From NCBI RefSeq assembly GCF_008710145.1, contig NZ_VYKL01000010.1:124001-188000 (forward strand): a stretch of 64,000 nt of DNA. Reading direction: 5' to 3'. Source of the stretch: Niallia endozanthoxylica (GTDB lineage: Bacteria > Bacillota > Bacilli > Bacillales > Cytobacillaceae). Under the pieces are notes generated by a model. The model searched no databases and was not told where the DNA came from. It worked only from the letters and a program-made list of their open reading frames with translations. A program made the position numbers and the translations under genes. Shown piece by piece: positions 1 to 8,897 of this stretch (the first letter of the stretch is position 1; every line of letters begins with the position of its first letter).

Positions 1-44
1 GGATTCATTTTCTTAAAAAGTATTTAAAAGGTGGTTTATTATTT

Positions 45-791
45 ATGTTACAAGGTCGAGCAGCGATTATCACAGGATCCAGTCAAGGAATCGGAGCAGG
101 ATTGGCAAAATATTTTGCAAAGCAAGGGGCTATGGTTGTTGTTAACTATCCTTTTGAATCTGAAGCCGAGAAAGCTAAAATGGTTGTTGCTGAAATTACA
201 GATGCTGGAGGAAAAGCAATTGCCATAAAGGCAAACGTAGCTGATGAATTTGAAGTTATTCAAATGATGGATGAAACGGTTAAAGCATTTGGCCAGTTAG
301 ATATTTTGATTAATAATGCCGGAATTACGAAAGATTCTTCATTTAAAAAGATGACGGTAGAAAACTTTAAATTGGTTATGGATACGAACTTAGTCGGTAC
401 TTTTATTACATGTAAAGCAGCAGCAGAAATCATGGCTGAACAAGGGTACGGCAGAATCGTCAACATGTCTTCGATAGCAGGGCTGCAGGGGAACTTTGGA
501 CAGGCAAACTATGCCGCATCAAAAGCTGGTGTCATCGGTTTGACTAAAACGGCAGCGATTGAATATGCCAAAAAAGGGGTTACCGTTAACGCAATTGCAC
601 CTGGATTTGTTAGAACACCAATGACAGATCAAATTCCAGAAGAAGTTCGAAATAACATGATCCAATCCATTCCTGTAAAACGGATGGGAGAACCTGAAGA
701 TATCGCGGCTACAGCAGCATTTCTTGCTTCAAAAGAAGCTGGATATATTACAGGACAAGTACTGTCTGTCAACGGCGGCTGGTATATGTAA
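45..791 (+). CDS. SDR oxidoreductase, FabG-like 3-oxoacyl reductase
   Basis: A 248-residue protein of classical short-chain dehydrogenase length. The Rossmann motif TGSSQGIG is at residues 10-17, NNAG lies near residue 90, and the catalytic YAASK (Tyr-x-x-x-Lys) follows the MSS serine near residue 155. The C-terminal PEDIAATAAFLAS and GQVLSVNGG are typical of FabG-type NAD(P)H-dependent 3-oxoacyl-(ACP/CoA) reductases. The start is ATG after an AAAGGTGG ribosome binding site. No fatty-acid synthesis gene is adjacent, so this is probably one of several FabG paralogues and the substrate is open. A sugar-alcohol or polyhydroxyalkanoate-related SDR is the alternative. Confidence 0.85.
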   Translation: MLQGRAAIITGSSQGIGAGLAKYFAKQGAMVVVNYPFESEAEKAKMVVAEITDAGGKAIAIKANVADEFEVIQMMDETVKAFGQLDILINNAGITKDSSFKKMTVENFKLVMDTNLVGTFITCKAAAEIMAEQGYGRIVNMSSIAGLQGNFGQANYAASKAGVIGLTKTAAIEYAKKGVTVNAIAPGFVRTPMTDQIPEEVRNNMIQSIPVKRMGEPEDIAATAAFLASKEAGYITGQVLSVNGGWYM

Positions 792-861
792 GTTTAGTAA
801 AGTTATTGCTTCTTGACGAAAGCGGAAATCATTGTTACGGTAATAATGACAAAAGTGCATA

Positions 862-1018
862 AAAGCAGTAGGTGCCCCTTTGGGGAGAATAGGGAATGGA
901 GTGAGAGTCTTCAGCGGTCCCGCCACTGTATTGGGGAGTTTCATTGAAAATGCCACTGGAGTGATGTCTGGGAAGGTCTGATGAAGTGATGATCCTAAGT
1001 CAGGAGACCTGCCTATTT
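862..1018 (+). ncRNA. Cobalamin (AdoCbl) riboswitch
   Basis: The leader of cobT carries the expected conserved segments in order: AGGTGCC at the 5' side, a GGGAATGGAGTGAGAGTC block, the highly conserved B12 box GCGGTCCCGCCACTGTA, a second TGCCACTGG, GGGAAGG, and the terminal AAGTCAGGAGACCTGCC. The order and spacing match the class-I cobalamin aptamer. A strong terminator follows before cobT, so B12 probably shuts off transcription. Confidence 0.93.
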
Positions 1019-1040
1019 GCTTTGACGTTATAGATGATGG

Positions 1041-1088
1041 AAAAGTCTGTAGTTTATTTGCTATTCAAATAAGCTGCAGACTTTTTTT
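1041..1088 (+). terminator. Riboswitch expression-platform terminator
   Basis: A long hairpin with arms AAAGTCTGTAG/CTGCAGACTTT extended by TTATTTG/CAAATAA around the loop CTATT is followed by seven T. It sits between the cobalamin aptamer and the cobT ribosome binding site, where a B12-responsive terminator belongs. Confidence 0.88.
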
Positions 1089-1124
1089 GTTATTTAATAT
1101 CACACTTAGAGAGGAGAAGGAGAC

Positions 1125-2174
1125 ATGCAGTTAGTACAACAAACGATTGAGAAAATTGAGGGATTGGATCAAAAAACAGCAGCGGAAGCAAGGGAAAGAG
1201 TGGATAACCTCATTAAGCCTGCTCAGAGCTTAGGGAAATTAGAGAGTCTTGCTGTCCAGTTAGCGGGTATTACTAGAAATCTGAAACCTGCATTTGATCA
1301 GAAAGCTATCATTGTGATGGCGGGCGATCATGGGGTTTATGAGGAAGGGGTCACAAGTAATCCACAGGAAGTAACAGTTGGTCAAACGTTGAATTTTGCA
1401 AAAGGAATAACAGGAGTATGTGTGATAGGGCAAGTTTCAGGAGCTAGAATTGTCCCTGTGGATGTGGGGATTAAAGTAGATATGCCAGTCGATGCGGGGA
1501 TAATTATTCGTAAAGTAAAAAATGGAACAAATAATATAACGAAAGGGCCTGCCATGACAAGAGAGGAAGCGATAAAGGCCATTGAAGTAGGGATTGAAAT
1601 CGCTGATCAAGAAATAAAAAAGGGAGTCCAATTATTGGGAACAGGAGAAATGGGGATTGGGAACACGACACCTAGTACGGCTATTTTGTCTGTGTTACAA
1701 AATTGTGATCCGCTCGGGATAACAGGAAGGGGTGCCAGTTTAGGAAAAGGTGGAATTAAGCATAAAGCGGAAGTTATTCGAAGAGCCATTCTAGTGAACG
1801 AACCCAATCCTGATGATGTAATTGATGTACTGGCAAAGGTTGGAGGTCTAGAAATTGGCGGGATGGCAGGAGTTATGCTTGGTGCTGCTGCTAACCGTAT
1901 TCCCGTTGTCGTGGATGGATTTATTTCTACCATAGCAGCTATCATAGCTGTCGGGATAGAACCAAAAGCGAAGGACTATATGATTGCTTCCCACGCATCA
2001 CAAGAACCTGGTGCAAAAGTCGCCAGCGAATTACTGGGAATAGAGCCGATGTTAATGATGGATATGTGCTTAGGTGAAGGCTCCGGTGCGGCATTAGCTT
2101 TTCCCATTATTGAAGCGGCTAGTTCAATGATGAAAAATATGCCAACTTTTGCGGAAATAGGTATGAAAATCTAG
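1125..2174 (+). CDS. cobT: Nicotinate-nucleotide-dimethylbenzimidazole phosphoribosyltransferase
   Basis: CobT transfers phosphoribose from nicotinate mononucleotide to dimethylbenzimidazole, giving alpha-ribazole phosphate for the lower ligand of cobalamin. The 349-residue length is normal for the family. Recognisable blocks are AGDHGVYEEGVT (near residue 66), GTGEMGIGNTTPS (near 172), GGLEIGGMAGVMLGAA and the C-terminal LGEGSGAALAFP region. The start has an excellent GGAGAAGGAG site. It stands alone behind its own cobalamin riboswitch with no other cob gene nearby, which fits a strain that salvages cobinamide or has its cob genes elsewhere. Confidence 0.95.
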   Translation: MQLVQQTIEKIEGLDQKTAAEARERVDNLIKPAQSLGKLESLAVQLAGITRNLKPAFDQKAIIVMAGDHGVYEEGVTSNPQEVTVGQTLNFAKGITGVCVIGQVSGARIVPVDVGIKVDMPVDAGIIIRKVKNGTNNITKGPAMTREEAIKAIEVGIEIADQEIKKGVQLLGTGEMGIGNTTPSTAILSVLQNCDPLGITGRGASLGKGGIKHKAEVIRRAILVNEPNPDDVIDVLAKVGGLEIGGMAGVMLGAAANRIPVVVDGFISTIAAIIAVGIEPKAKDYMIASHASQEPGAKVASELLGIEPMLMMDMCLGEGSGAALAFPIIEAASSMMKNMPTFAEIGMKI

Positions 2175-2206
2175 AAAATAATGTAATGTTTTTCTATTGT
2201 GAGAAA

Positions 2207-2245
2207 CAAAATGCCAACTCCTTATGCATGAGGGTTGGCATTTTA
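2207..2245. terminator. Bidirectional terminator between cobT and RidA gene
   Basis: An AAAATGCCAAC/GTTGGCATTTT hairpin with A/T tracts on both sides lies between the convergent cobT and RidA-family genes and can serve both. Confidence 0.8.
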
Positions 2246-2259
2246 TATACCTTATTATA

Positions 2260-2721
2260 TTAATCTTCTACCTCAACAATGATTTCAAGCTCGACTGCTG
2301 CATTTTTAGGTAGTTGAGCTAAACCTACAGCTGTTCGTGCGTGGACACCTTTTTCACCGAAGACCTCAACAAATAAATCAGAGGCACCGTTGATTACTTT
2401 TGGATGATCGGTAAAGTCAAGGGCCGAATGCACCATCCCCAGCACCTTTACAACCCGTTTCACACGAGATAATTCTCCAAGTTCACCCTTTAGTATACGT
2501 ATTACATTGATTGCGGCTTGACGGGCTGCTTTATAGCCATCTTCTACAGTTAAGTCCGTCCCAAGTGTCCCTATATATTGATCTGAAATTTGGCCAGAGG
2601 TAAAAATGAGATTCCCCGTACGCACGCATCCAATATAATTACCTAATGGCTGCCTTGCCGGTTCCAGAATAATTCCTAACTCCTCTAGTCGGTTCTCGGG
2701 TGTTTTCGTTAGATTTGTCAT
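2260..2721 (-). CDS. RidA/YjgF-family protein
   Basis: A 153-residue YjgF/YER057c/UK114 (Rid) protein, somewhat longer than the 125-residue archetype because of an N-terminal extension (TPENRLEELGIIL). It contains RTGNLIFTSGQ, the family core, and ends with HARTAVGLAQLPKNAAVELE, which carries the arginine that RidA enzymes use for enamine/imine deamination. The start has a GAGGGA site. No amino-acid biosynthesis operon accompanies it. The longer form corresponds to Rid subgroups whose substrate is usually unknown, so imine deaminase activity is inferred only from the arginine. Confidence 0.85.
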   Translation of the reverse strand: MTNLTKTPENRLEELGIILEPARQPLGNYIGCVRTGNLIFTSGQISDQYIGTLGTDLTVEDGYKAARQAAINVIRILKGELGELSRVKRVVKVLGMVHSALDFTDHPKVINGASDLFVEVFGEKGVHARTAVGLAQLPKNAAVELEIIVEVED

Positions 2722-2875
2722 ATCATTGTCCCTCTTTTTCTATTAGTTTTTATAATAATTTTAAGATAAAAATAAAGGCATCTTTCCCATAATTAAATAA
2801 TTCGACATAAAATAGAATAATCCTTTTTGGTATACTAAATATTGTGTGCGAATTTTAATTTTAATATAAAGAATG

Positions 2876-2913
2876 AAAAAGGCTGCCCCATTATCATCTG
2901 GAACAGCCTTTTT
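2876..2913 (-). terminator. Terminator of the RND pump gene
   Basis: AAAAAGGCTG/CAGCCTTTTT hairpin immediately 3' of the stop codon of the minus-strand RND gene. The tails allow function in both directions. Confidence 0.8.
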
Positions 2914-2914
2914 A

Positions 2915-5900
2915 TTAGTTTTCTTCTACTTCTTTTCGGTTTTTCTTGAAAAGCTTAGATAGGATTTCATATACGATTGGAACAATGATTAATGTTAACA
3001 AGGTTGAACTGGTGAGACCGCCGATTACGGTAATACCTAAGCCTTTCGAAACAAGGCCGCCTCCGCCTGTACCGATAGCTAATGGGATTAACGCACCGAT
3101 TGTTGCGATAGCTGTCATCAAGATTGGGCGCAGACGTGTCGAACCGGCTTCCAGAATGGCTTCACGCATACCCATTCCTTCATGCTCCATATGAATAATC
3201 CGATCGACAAGAACGATGGCGTTTGTTACCACGATACCAATCAGCATCAAAAGCCCCATCATAACGGATACTGAAATCGTTTCGTCAGCAATTAATAATC
3301 CGACAAAAGATCCAATCACGGCAAATGGCAGGGAGAACAGGATTGCGAATGGAGCAAGACCTTCCCCAAATGTCACGACAAGAATAAAGTAGACAATCGC
3401 AACCGCTGCAAGCATGGCAATTCCAAGCTGTGTGAACGTTTCTGTCATATCCTCCTGAACACCGGCCACACCCAATGTGACACCCTTTGGCAGGTCTAAT
3501 TCATCAATGTCTTTTTCCACAGATGTGGTTGCTTTTGATAAATCTTCTCCAATAACAGTTCCTGAAACAGATGCATAGTACTCACCTTGGCTTCGGGCGA
3601 GGGTATTTAACGTTGTTCCTTCTTTAACAGTTACAAGCTCTGAAAGCGGCATGGACGTACCAAGTGCCGTTGGGACTTGTTTAGCTAAAAGTTCATCGAT
3701 TGATTTAGGATCTTCCGTTTGTTTTTGTTGAACAATTACTTCCAAATTGTTACCGTCTTTTTCAATCGTTGTCAGAACATCTTTTGTTTCCATTGGATTT
3801 AACATCATGATAATTTGTCCTGCTGTTAAGCCATACTGCAATAATTCATCCTGTTCTACTTTGAACGTATACTCAACGTAAGGATTTTCAGCACTAGAAG
3901 TTACATCTTCTAAGCGGTCATTCTTTTGCATCACATCTTCTACCATGCCGACAGCTTTATATAGTTTATCTAAATTCTCACTATAGAAGGTGTAGCTGAC
4001 TTCATTAGAACCCATGGACGACATAGAAGAGAAGTTTTGGCTTTTCCATTCGCCGGATTGATTAATATTTGACATGTATTCTTCAATCTCTTCACGAACT
4101 TCTGGGAAGTTTTCCATTTCCGGATTGAAGATGAGGTACATTAAGGCCCCGTCACCGCCGCCGCCCATCATGGCAGCCATCGGATCTCCGCTTTCTGTTA
4201 CTGATACTTGAACAATATCAATATCATCGCGCTTAAGCATCTCCTCCTCGACCTTATGAACATTTGCTAATGTTTCTTCCTTCAGTTCGCCCGTTCCAGG
4301 GGTGTACGTTAAGTACATCACTTTTTCTTCTTCACTGCCCATGAAGCTGAAGCCGATTAACGGGGTTAGCATTAAGCTTCCAGCTAATAATCCAACCGCA
4401 AGCAGGGAGGTAATGATTTTATGGTTAAGTGCCTTGTTAAGGACACTTTTATACCAATTAGCTAATTTTCCTGCCTCTTTATGACTGTTTTCTGTTTTTT
4501 CACTGTAGAGCTTTTTCTTAAATAAAAAATGCGATAGAGCAGGGACAATGGTAATTGCAACGATTAGTGAAGCACCAAGGGCAAACGTCATCGTTAACGC
4601 AAATGGAGCGAATAATTCACCGACCATCCCGCCGACATAAATAAGTGGTGCGAATACGGCTACCGTTACTAATGTGGATGATAAGATTGGTTTGAACATT
4701 TCGATTGTAGCTTCACGTATCAATGCACGGCCCGTTAATTTCTCCTCTCGCAAATGGAGACGGCGATAGATATTTTCTACAACGACAATGGAGTCATCAA
4801 TCACACGTCCAATCGCAATGGTAATCGCTCCAAGTGTCATAATATTCAGCGTAATATCCAGCCAGTGTAAGAGAAGAAGGGCCATGAAAATGGATACGGG
4901 AATTGAAATGATAGAAATAATGGTTGATTTAAAATCACGCAGGAATAATAGGATAATGACCACAGCTATTAATCCGCCGATTACGGCTTTCTCAACCATC
5001 GTTTTAACCGATTCTTCAATAGGTGCTCCTTGGTCAAGAGACACATCAATCACTAGACCTTCAATTTTATCTTCCTGATTTTTAATTAGCTCTTTTACGC
5101 CATTTACAACATGCACCGTATTGGCCTGCTGTTCCTTGACAATTTGAATAGTAATTGAATTTTCTCCATTTGTACGAGAAACCGATTGTTCTTTTCCAAT
5201 CAGTTCAATTTCTGCAATATCACTAAGCCTGACAAATGGGGAAGGCTGGGCTGCAGAAGGTGTTACAGGGATTAACATTTCTTTTAAATCATCAACAGAC
5301 ATAAATTTGCCGTCCACTGAAACTGCTTGTTCACCCTCTTCAAACTCAAAAAGACCTAATGAAACAGCCAGGTCGCTTGCTTGAATTATTTCCTTTACTC
5401 TATCCTCTGCTAAACCAAGTTCAGCCATTTTGGCTTGATCATACGTAAGGTGTACTTCTTCAAGATGCTGGCCTGCAAGTGTTACGGATGCAACACCATC
5501 AACTTTCTCAATTTTTGGAACTAGAATGTCTTCCACCGTTGACGTTAATTCTACAATGTCCTCTGATTGACTGCTGACACTAAGTGCCACTACCGGCATC
5601 ATATTCATGCTAATGGCCGTAACTGTCGGCTCTTGTGCGCCTTCTGGTAAGTTGACATTATCTAAGGCAGCCTCTAAAGCACGTTTCGCCTCATCCATGT
5701 CAACGCCGTATTCATATTCCACCTGAATATTTGCCATGTTTGAATAGGAGTTGGAGAAGACGTTTTTCACATCGTCAAGACCTTCAACGGCCTGTTCGAG
5801 AGGGATGGAGACATCCTTCATTACCTGTTCAGGTGTTGCTCCCGGGTAGACATCCATGACCATTAAGTATGGAATGGATATATCAGGTATTGTTTCCATT

Positions 5901-6001
5901 TTCATCTTTGCAGATGAATAAATACCCGAAGCTAGAATGATAATTGTTAGAAGCCATACAGCTAGTTTATTTCTAATAACAAAATTAACTAATTCTTTCA
6001 C
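2915..6001 (-). CDS. RND-family efflux permease, SwrC/AcrB-like (HAE1)
   Basis: A 1028-residue inner-membrane RND transporter with the duplicated layout: TM1 near residues 12-30, a porter domain, a TM2-6 bundle near 335-500, TM7 near 525, a second porter domain and TM8-12 at the C-terminus. The TM4 proton-relay motif GRVIDDSIVVVEN carries the Asp-Asp pair of hydrophobe/amphiphile pumps. LMLIGIVVTNAIVLVDRI is its second-half counterpart. It resembles Bacillus SwrC (YerP), which gives surfactin and drug resistance. A Met/Gly-rich stretch (MAAMMGGGGDG) lies in the second porter loop. Start is GTG. No adaptor or outer channel gene is near, as usual in Gram-positives. The divergent TetR gene is the likely regulator. 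Confidence 0.9.
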   Translation of the reverse strand: MKELVNFVIRNKLAVWLLTIIILASGIYSSAKMKMETIPDISIPYLMVMDVYPGATPEQVMKDVSIPLEQAVEGLDDVKNVFSNSYSNMANIQVEYEYGVDMDEAKRALEAALDNVNLPEGAQEPTVTAISMNMMPVVALSVSSQSEDIVELTSTVEDILVPKIEKVDGVASVTLAGQHLEEVHLTYDQAKMAELGLAEDRVKEIIQASDLAVSLGLFEFEEGEQAVSVDGKFMSVDDLKEMLIPVTPSAAQPSPFVRLSDIAEIELIGKEQSVSRTNGENSITIQIVKEQQANTVHVVNGVKELIKNQEDKIEGLVIDVSLDQGAPIEESVKTMVEKAVIGGLIAVVIILLFLRDFKSTIISIISIPVSIFMALLLLHWLDITLNIMTLGAITIAIGRVIDDSIVVVENIYRRLHLREEKLTGRALIREATIEMFKPILSSTLVTVAVFAPLIYVGGMVGELFAPFALTMTFALGASLIVAITIVPALSHFLFKKKLYSEKTENSHKEAGKLANWYKSVLNKALNHKIITSLLAVGLLAGSLMLTPLIGFSFMGSEEEKVMYLTYTPGTGELKEETLANVHKVEEEMLKRDDIDIVQVSVTESGDPMAAMMGGGGDGALMYLIFNPEMENFPEVREEIEEYMSNINQSGEWKSQNFSSMSSMGSNEVSYTFYSENLDKLYKAVGMVEDVMQKNDRLEDVTSSAENPYVEYTFKVEQDELLQYGLTAGQIIMMLNPMETKDVLTTIEKDGNNLEVIVQQKQTEDPKSIDELLAKQVPTALGTSMPLSELVTVKEGTTLNTLARSQGEYYASVSGTVIGEDLSKATTSVEKDIDELDLPKGVTLGVAGVQEDMTETFTQLGIAMLAAVAIVYFILVVTFGEGLAPFAILFSLPFAVIGSFVGLLIADETISVSVMMGLLMLIGIVVTNAIVLVDRIIHMEHEGMGMREAILEAGSTRLRPILMTAIATIGALIPLAIGTGGGGLVSKGLGITVIGGLTSSTLLTLIIVPIVYEILSKLFKKNRKEVEEN

Positions 6002-6048
6002 GACTACACCTACCTTTAATTGACTGCCTTAGCTCAAGTATTTATACT

Positions 6049-6066
6049 AATGACTAGTCAGTCATT
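6049..6066. promoter_or_regulatory. Candidate TetR operator between RND pump and regulator
   Basis: A perfect inverted repeat, AATGACT-AGTC-AGTCATT, lies in the 93-bp gap between the divergent pump and TetR genes. Position and symmetry suit autoregulation plus pump repression. Binding is inferred. Confidence 0.6.
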
Positions 6067-6094
6067 TGTCAATGATTAGAAGGGTTGAGATAAA

Positions 6095-6919
6095 ATGTTA
6101 AAAAAACAGCTAATTATGGAGAAGGCTTCAGAGCTTTTTGCCCAACAAGGCTTTGAGGCTACTTCTATTAAGCAGATAACAGATTATTGCGGGATTTCAA
6201 AAGGTGCTTTTTACCTATCGTTCAAGTCAAAGGATGAACTGATTTTGGCATTGATTGATCATTTTATGATTCAAATCATTTCAGATATTGACTATATAGT
6301 CAAAAGTGTAACTGAAGATGAAAACCTATTATATCAATTTTTTTATACAACTTTTCACACGTTTCAAATGTATTCGGACTTTGCCAAGATTTTTATCAAG
6401 GAACAATCACAAACGTTAAACGAGGAATTGATTAAAAAAATTCATTCTTATGACCTACTATTGGAAAATTTGATTCTTTATATGATTGACCGAATATATG
6501 GAGACGAAATCAAACACATAAAATATGATTTAATGTATTGCATTAAAAGTTTTTTGAGTATGTATTCTAATTTACTTCTTTTTAAAAATGCCCCATTAGA
6601 ATTGAATCAGCTTTCACAATCACTTGCGGAAAAAATAACCATCTTGGCCGAGTATACAACCATTTCGTTCTTATCTGAGGAGCTTATCCAAATGACCAGA
6701 CAGCCAATGCATGAGAAGATGACGAAAGAACAAATCATTGAGCTGATGGAGCAAAAAATTAACGAAATGGAAGAGTCGATTGAAAAAGAATCATTAGTCC
6801 TTTTAAAAAATCATCTACTTGAATCCAATCTTAGTCCAGCAATCGTCAAAGGACTTCTTGAAAATATCCGAAACCATCCACACTGTAAATGGATTGCCTA
6901 TCTGCTGCGCAATCATTAA
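6095..6919 (+). CDS. TetR/AcrR-family transcriptional regulator
   Basis: A 274-residue regulator, longer than most TetR proteins. The N-terminal helix-turn-helix (residues about 8-50: ASELFAQQGFEATSIKQITDYCGISKGAFYLSFKSKDEL) is canonical. The remainder is a helical ligand-binding domain ending in a charged helix and a short IRNHPHCKWIAYLLRNH tail. It is divergent from the RND pump, the same pairing as B. subtilis yerO with swrC (yerP), so it probably represses the pump and itself and responds to a hydrophobic ligand. Assignment to the pump rests on gene order and the shared palindrome. Confidence 0.87.
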   Translation: MLKKQLIMEKASELFAQQGFEATSIKQITDYCGISKGAFYLSFKSKDELILALIDHFMIQIISDIDYIVKSVTEDENLLYQFFYTTFHTFQMYSDFAKIFIKEQSQTLNEELIKKIHSYDLLLENLILYMIDRIYGDEIKHIKYDLMYCIKSFLSMYSNLLLFKNAPLELNQLSQSLAEKITILAEYTTISFLSEELIQMTRQPMHEKMTKEQIIELMEQKINEMEESIEKESLVLLKNHLLESNLSPAIVKGLLENIRNHPHCKWIAYLLRNH

Positions 6920-6927
6920 TAGAAGGC

Positions 6928-6988
6928 GGTGTCAGGCACTGCCAAAAGACAATCTGGGGGCGCTTGTCTTTTTATAGTGCCTGACACC
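6928..6988. repeat. GTGTCAGGCAC palindromic repeat, copy 1
   Basis: Inverted repeat with outer arms GGTGTCAGGCACT/AGTGCCTGACACC and inner arms AAAAGACAA/TTGTCTTTT, nine bases after the TetR stop. Other copies are at 28919, 49521, 52669 and 63411, each just after a stop codon. Confidence 0.85.
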
Positions 6989-7073
6989 ATGTATGTGGAC
7001 ATAATAATAAGTAGAAATATATACTTGAAAAAGTTATATTATTCTGAAAAACCTATACATTGGAGGGAGTCAA

Positions 7074-8111
7074 GTGGAAATCGGAATTACCACATTTGTA
7101 GAAACCACACCAGATGTTGCAACGGGAAAGGTGCTCAGTCATGCTGAGCGAATCAGGGAGGTTGTTGAGGAAATTGTACTTGCCGATCAAGTGGGATTGG
7201 ATGTGTTTGGGGTTGGTGAGCATCACCGAGAGGATTATGCTGCTTCATCACCGGCGGTTGTACTTGCTGCAGCTGCCTCGCAAACGAAAAGGATTCGCTT
7301 AACAAGTGCGGTTACAGTCCTTTCTTCCGCAGATCCCGTGCGCGTATTTCAGGATTTTGCTACTCTTGATGCGATTTCAAACGGACGGGCAGAAATCATG
7401 GCTGGCCGAGGTTCGTTCATTGAATCGTTTCCGTTGTTTGGCTATGATTTAAGTGATTACGATGAGTTGTTTGACGAGAAGCTGGACCTGTTATTAAAAA
7501 TCAGGGAGACCGAGAAGGTAACCTGGAGCGGGAAGCATCGGCCGGCCATTCAAAATCGAGGCGTGTATCCTCGTCCTGTTCAAAATCCTTTACCCGTTTG
7601 GATTGGGAGCGGAGGAACGGCACAATCAGTTGCACGGGCAGGACAACTAGGGCTGCCGTTGGTTTTGGCGATTATCGGAGGCAGACCGCTGCAGTTTGAA
7701 CCACTTGTAAGGCTGTATAAAAGAACGGCTGCTAGAGCAGGTCATGATGTATCGAAACTTCCAATTGCAACACATTCACATGGCTTTGTGGCTGAGGACA
7801 CTGAAACAGCTGCAAATAAATTTTTCCCTTCAACACAGCAGGCAATGAATAAACTAGGTCGCGAACGTGGCTGGGGACCTTATGAGCGCTCGACTTTTGA
7901 TTTTGCACGCAGTCTAGAAGGAGCCTTGTACGTAGGTGATCCGAAAACGGTTGCGGAAAAAATTATCTATCTAAATCAAAATGTCGGTATCACTCGTTTT
8001 ATGCTTCACGTACCGGTCGGATCTATGCCGCATGGAGATGTGATGAAAGCGATTGAACTATTAGGTAAAGAAGTTGCACCAATCGTTCGTGCAGCGGTAT
8101 TAAAATCATAA
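7074..8111 (+). CDS. LLM-class (luciferase-like) flavin-dependent oxidoreductase
   Basis: A 345-residue TIM-barrel flavin enzyme of the bacterial luciferase-like family. It shows the N-terminal beta-strand [10 protein letters not shown], the conserved [12 protein letters not shown] (near residue 44), a substrate-side strand [30 protein letters not shown], and [12 protein letters not shown]. Start is GTG with GGAGGGAG eight bases upstream. The next gene is over 500 bp away, so it is monocistronic. It probably uses FMN or F420-like reduced flavin supplied by a reductase elsewhere, and the substrate cannot be read from sequence. Confidence 0.85.
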   Translation: MEIGITTFVETTPDVATGKVLSHAERIREVVEEIVLADQVGLDVFGVGEHHREDYAASSPAVVLAAAASQTKRIRLTSAVTVLSSADPVRVFQDFATLDAISNGRAEIMAGRGSFIESFPLFGYDLSDYDELFDEKLDLLLKIRETEKVTWSGKHRPAIQNRGVYPRPVQNPLPVWIGSGGTAQSVARAGQLGLPLVLAIIGGRPLQFEPLVRLYKRTAARAGHDVSKLPIATHSHGFVAEDTETAANKFFPSTQQAMNKLGRERGWGPYERSTFDFARSLEGALYVGDPKTVAEKIIYLNQNVGITRFMLHVPVGSMPHGDVMKAIELLGKEVAPIVRAAVLKS

Positions 8112-8169
8112 AGTTATTAATCTCCTCATTTATTCATAGAAATTGTAAGGGAATGATATAAATAATGGA

Positions 8170-8203
8170 AAGAAAGTGGGCCTAGGGCTTACTTTCTTTT
8201 TTT
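8170..8203 (+). terminator. Terminator after the LLM oxidoreductase gene
   Basis: AGAAAGTGGGCC/GGCTTACTTTCT hairpin with seven or more T following. Confidence 0.75.
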
Positions 8204-8220
8204 GTAGAAGCAACATAAGA

Positions 8221-8343
8221 TTATCGTTTTCCTTTTTGTTTAAGATGCTGGGTGATACTTTGAAAGTCTGCTTCATCGAGGAGACCCAACTTTTTAAACA
8301 AGACCGAATACCCGAGAATTCTTTTGTGGATGCGATGATTCAT
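8221..8343 (-). CDS. Small hypothetical protein (40 aa)
   Basis: A short minus-strand reading frame beginning MNHRIHKRILGYSVLF, continuing KKLGLLDEADFQSITQ and ending HLKQKGKR. The composition is protein-like: basic, with an amphipathic central helix. An AAAAAGGAG sequence lies about 15 bases upstream, inside a 13-codon leader frame (MHKILKKELKAHK) that overlaps the start as ATGA. A perfect hairpin (8385-8418) lies just upstream. I do not recognise a family. It could be a remnant of a larger gene. Confidence 0.4.
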   Translation of the reverse strand: MNHRIHKRILGYSVLFKKLGLLDEADFQSITQHLKQKGKR

Positions 8344-8384
8344 TTGTGTGCTTTCAGCTCCTTTTTTAATATTTTATGCATCTT

Positions 8385-8418
8385 CGCCAAAATGTTTCCC
8401 AAAAGAAACATTTTGGCG
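8385..8418. other. Perfect 14-bp hairpin upstream of the small minus-strand ORF
   Basis: Arms CGCCAAAATGTTTC/GAAACATTTTGGCG with a six-base loop. On the minus strand it ends about 40 bases before the 40-aa frame and has no T tract, so it is not a simple terminator. Confidence 0.6.
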
Positions 8419-8530
8419 GCAGTTCTTGTTTATTGAGTCTTTTTGCATTAATAATAGCAGTCTTTCTTCAACGAAAGCGCGTCAATTACAAACTATTTTT
8501 TGAGTAAAATTGATATAAATCAATTTTTAT

Positions 8531-8545
8531 TGAGAATCATTTTCA
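8531..8545 (+). promoter_or_regulatory. Fur box and promoter of the HMA-like gene
   Basis: TGAGAATCATTTTCA matches the Bacillus Fur 7-1-7 consensus TGATAATNATTATCA with two mismatches and abuts a TATAAT -10 hexamer (8546-8551). The downstream gene starts about 95 bases further on. Confidence 0.7.
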
Positions 8546-8643
8546 TATAATGAGTTTAGAAAGAGTAGTTGATGAAAGTAACCACAATAACGTTTTGTCT
8601 AGTCTATTAATACTAAACCATAATATGAAAGAGGGATGGCCGT

Positions 8644-8889
8644 ATGACTCAGCTTATTTTATATGTAAATGGAATTAATTATGTTGATAGTCTCTATTCA
8701 ATTGAACGGTGTATTAAAAGCTTACGCGGCATTGATTCTGTTAAAGGGACTTTGCCAAAAGGAAAAATCACTGTGAAATTCAAGCAAAGCTTTGTCAGTG
8801 CAATGGATATCATTGATAGAGTTGAGGTTCAAGGATTTGAGGTTGTAAAGAAGTATCAAAAGGATTATTGCTTTGATACGTATAATTAA
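8644..8889 (+). CDS. HMA-like small protein lacking the CxxC metal site
   Basis: An 81-residue protein whose pattern of strands and helices (LILYVNGINYVDSLYSIERC, IKSLRGIDSVKGTLPKGKITVKF, AMDIIDRVEVQGFEVVKK) follows the ferredoxin-like fold of heavy-metal-associated domains such as CopZ. The usual GMTCxxC loop is replaced by GINYVDS, so copper-type Cys ligation is absent. RBS GAGGGA. It is preceded by a Fur box, suggesting iron-responsive expression. The function is unknown: a regulatory or metal-sensing role is inference, and a domain that has lost metal binding is equally possible. Confidence 0.75.
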   Translation: MTQLILYVNGINYVDSLYSIERCIKSLRGIDSVKGTLPKGKITVKFKQSFVSAMDIIDRVEVQGFEVVKKYQKDYCFDTYN

Positions 8890-8897
8890 AAATACAG

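Noticed and set aside
6929-7147. A 72-codon plus-strand frame after the TetR gene
   Set aside because: It is translated from the palindromic repeat and overlaps the start of the LLM oxidoreductase gene.
8176-8436. An 86-codon plus-strand frame in the 8.2-8.4 kb gap
   Set aside because: It starts inside a terminator stem and reads across the perfect hairpin. The opposite strand has a better small frame.
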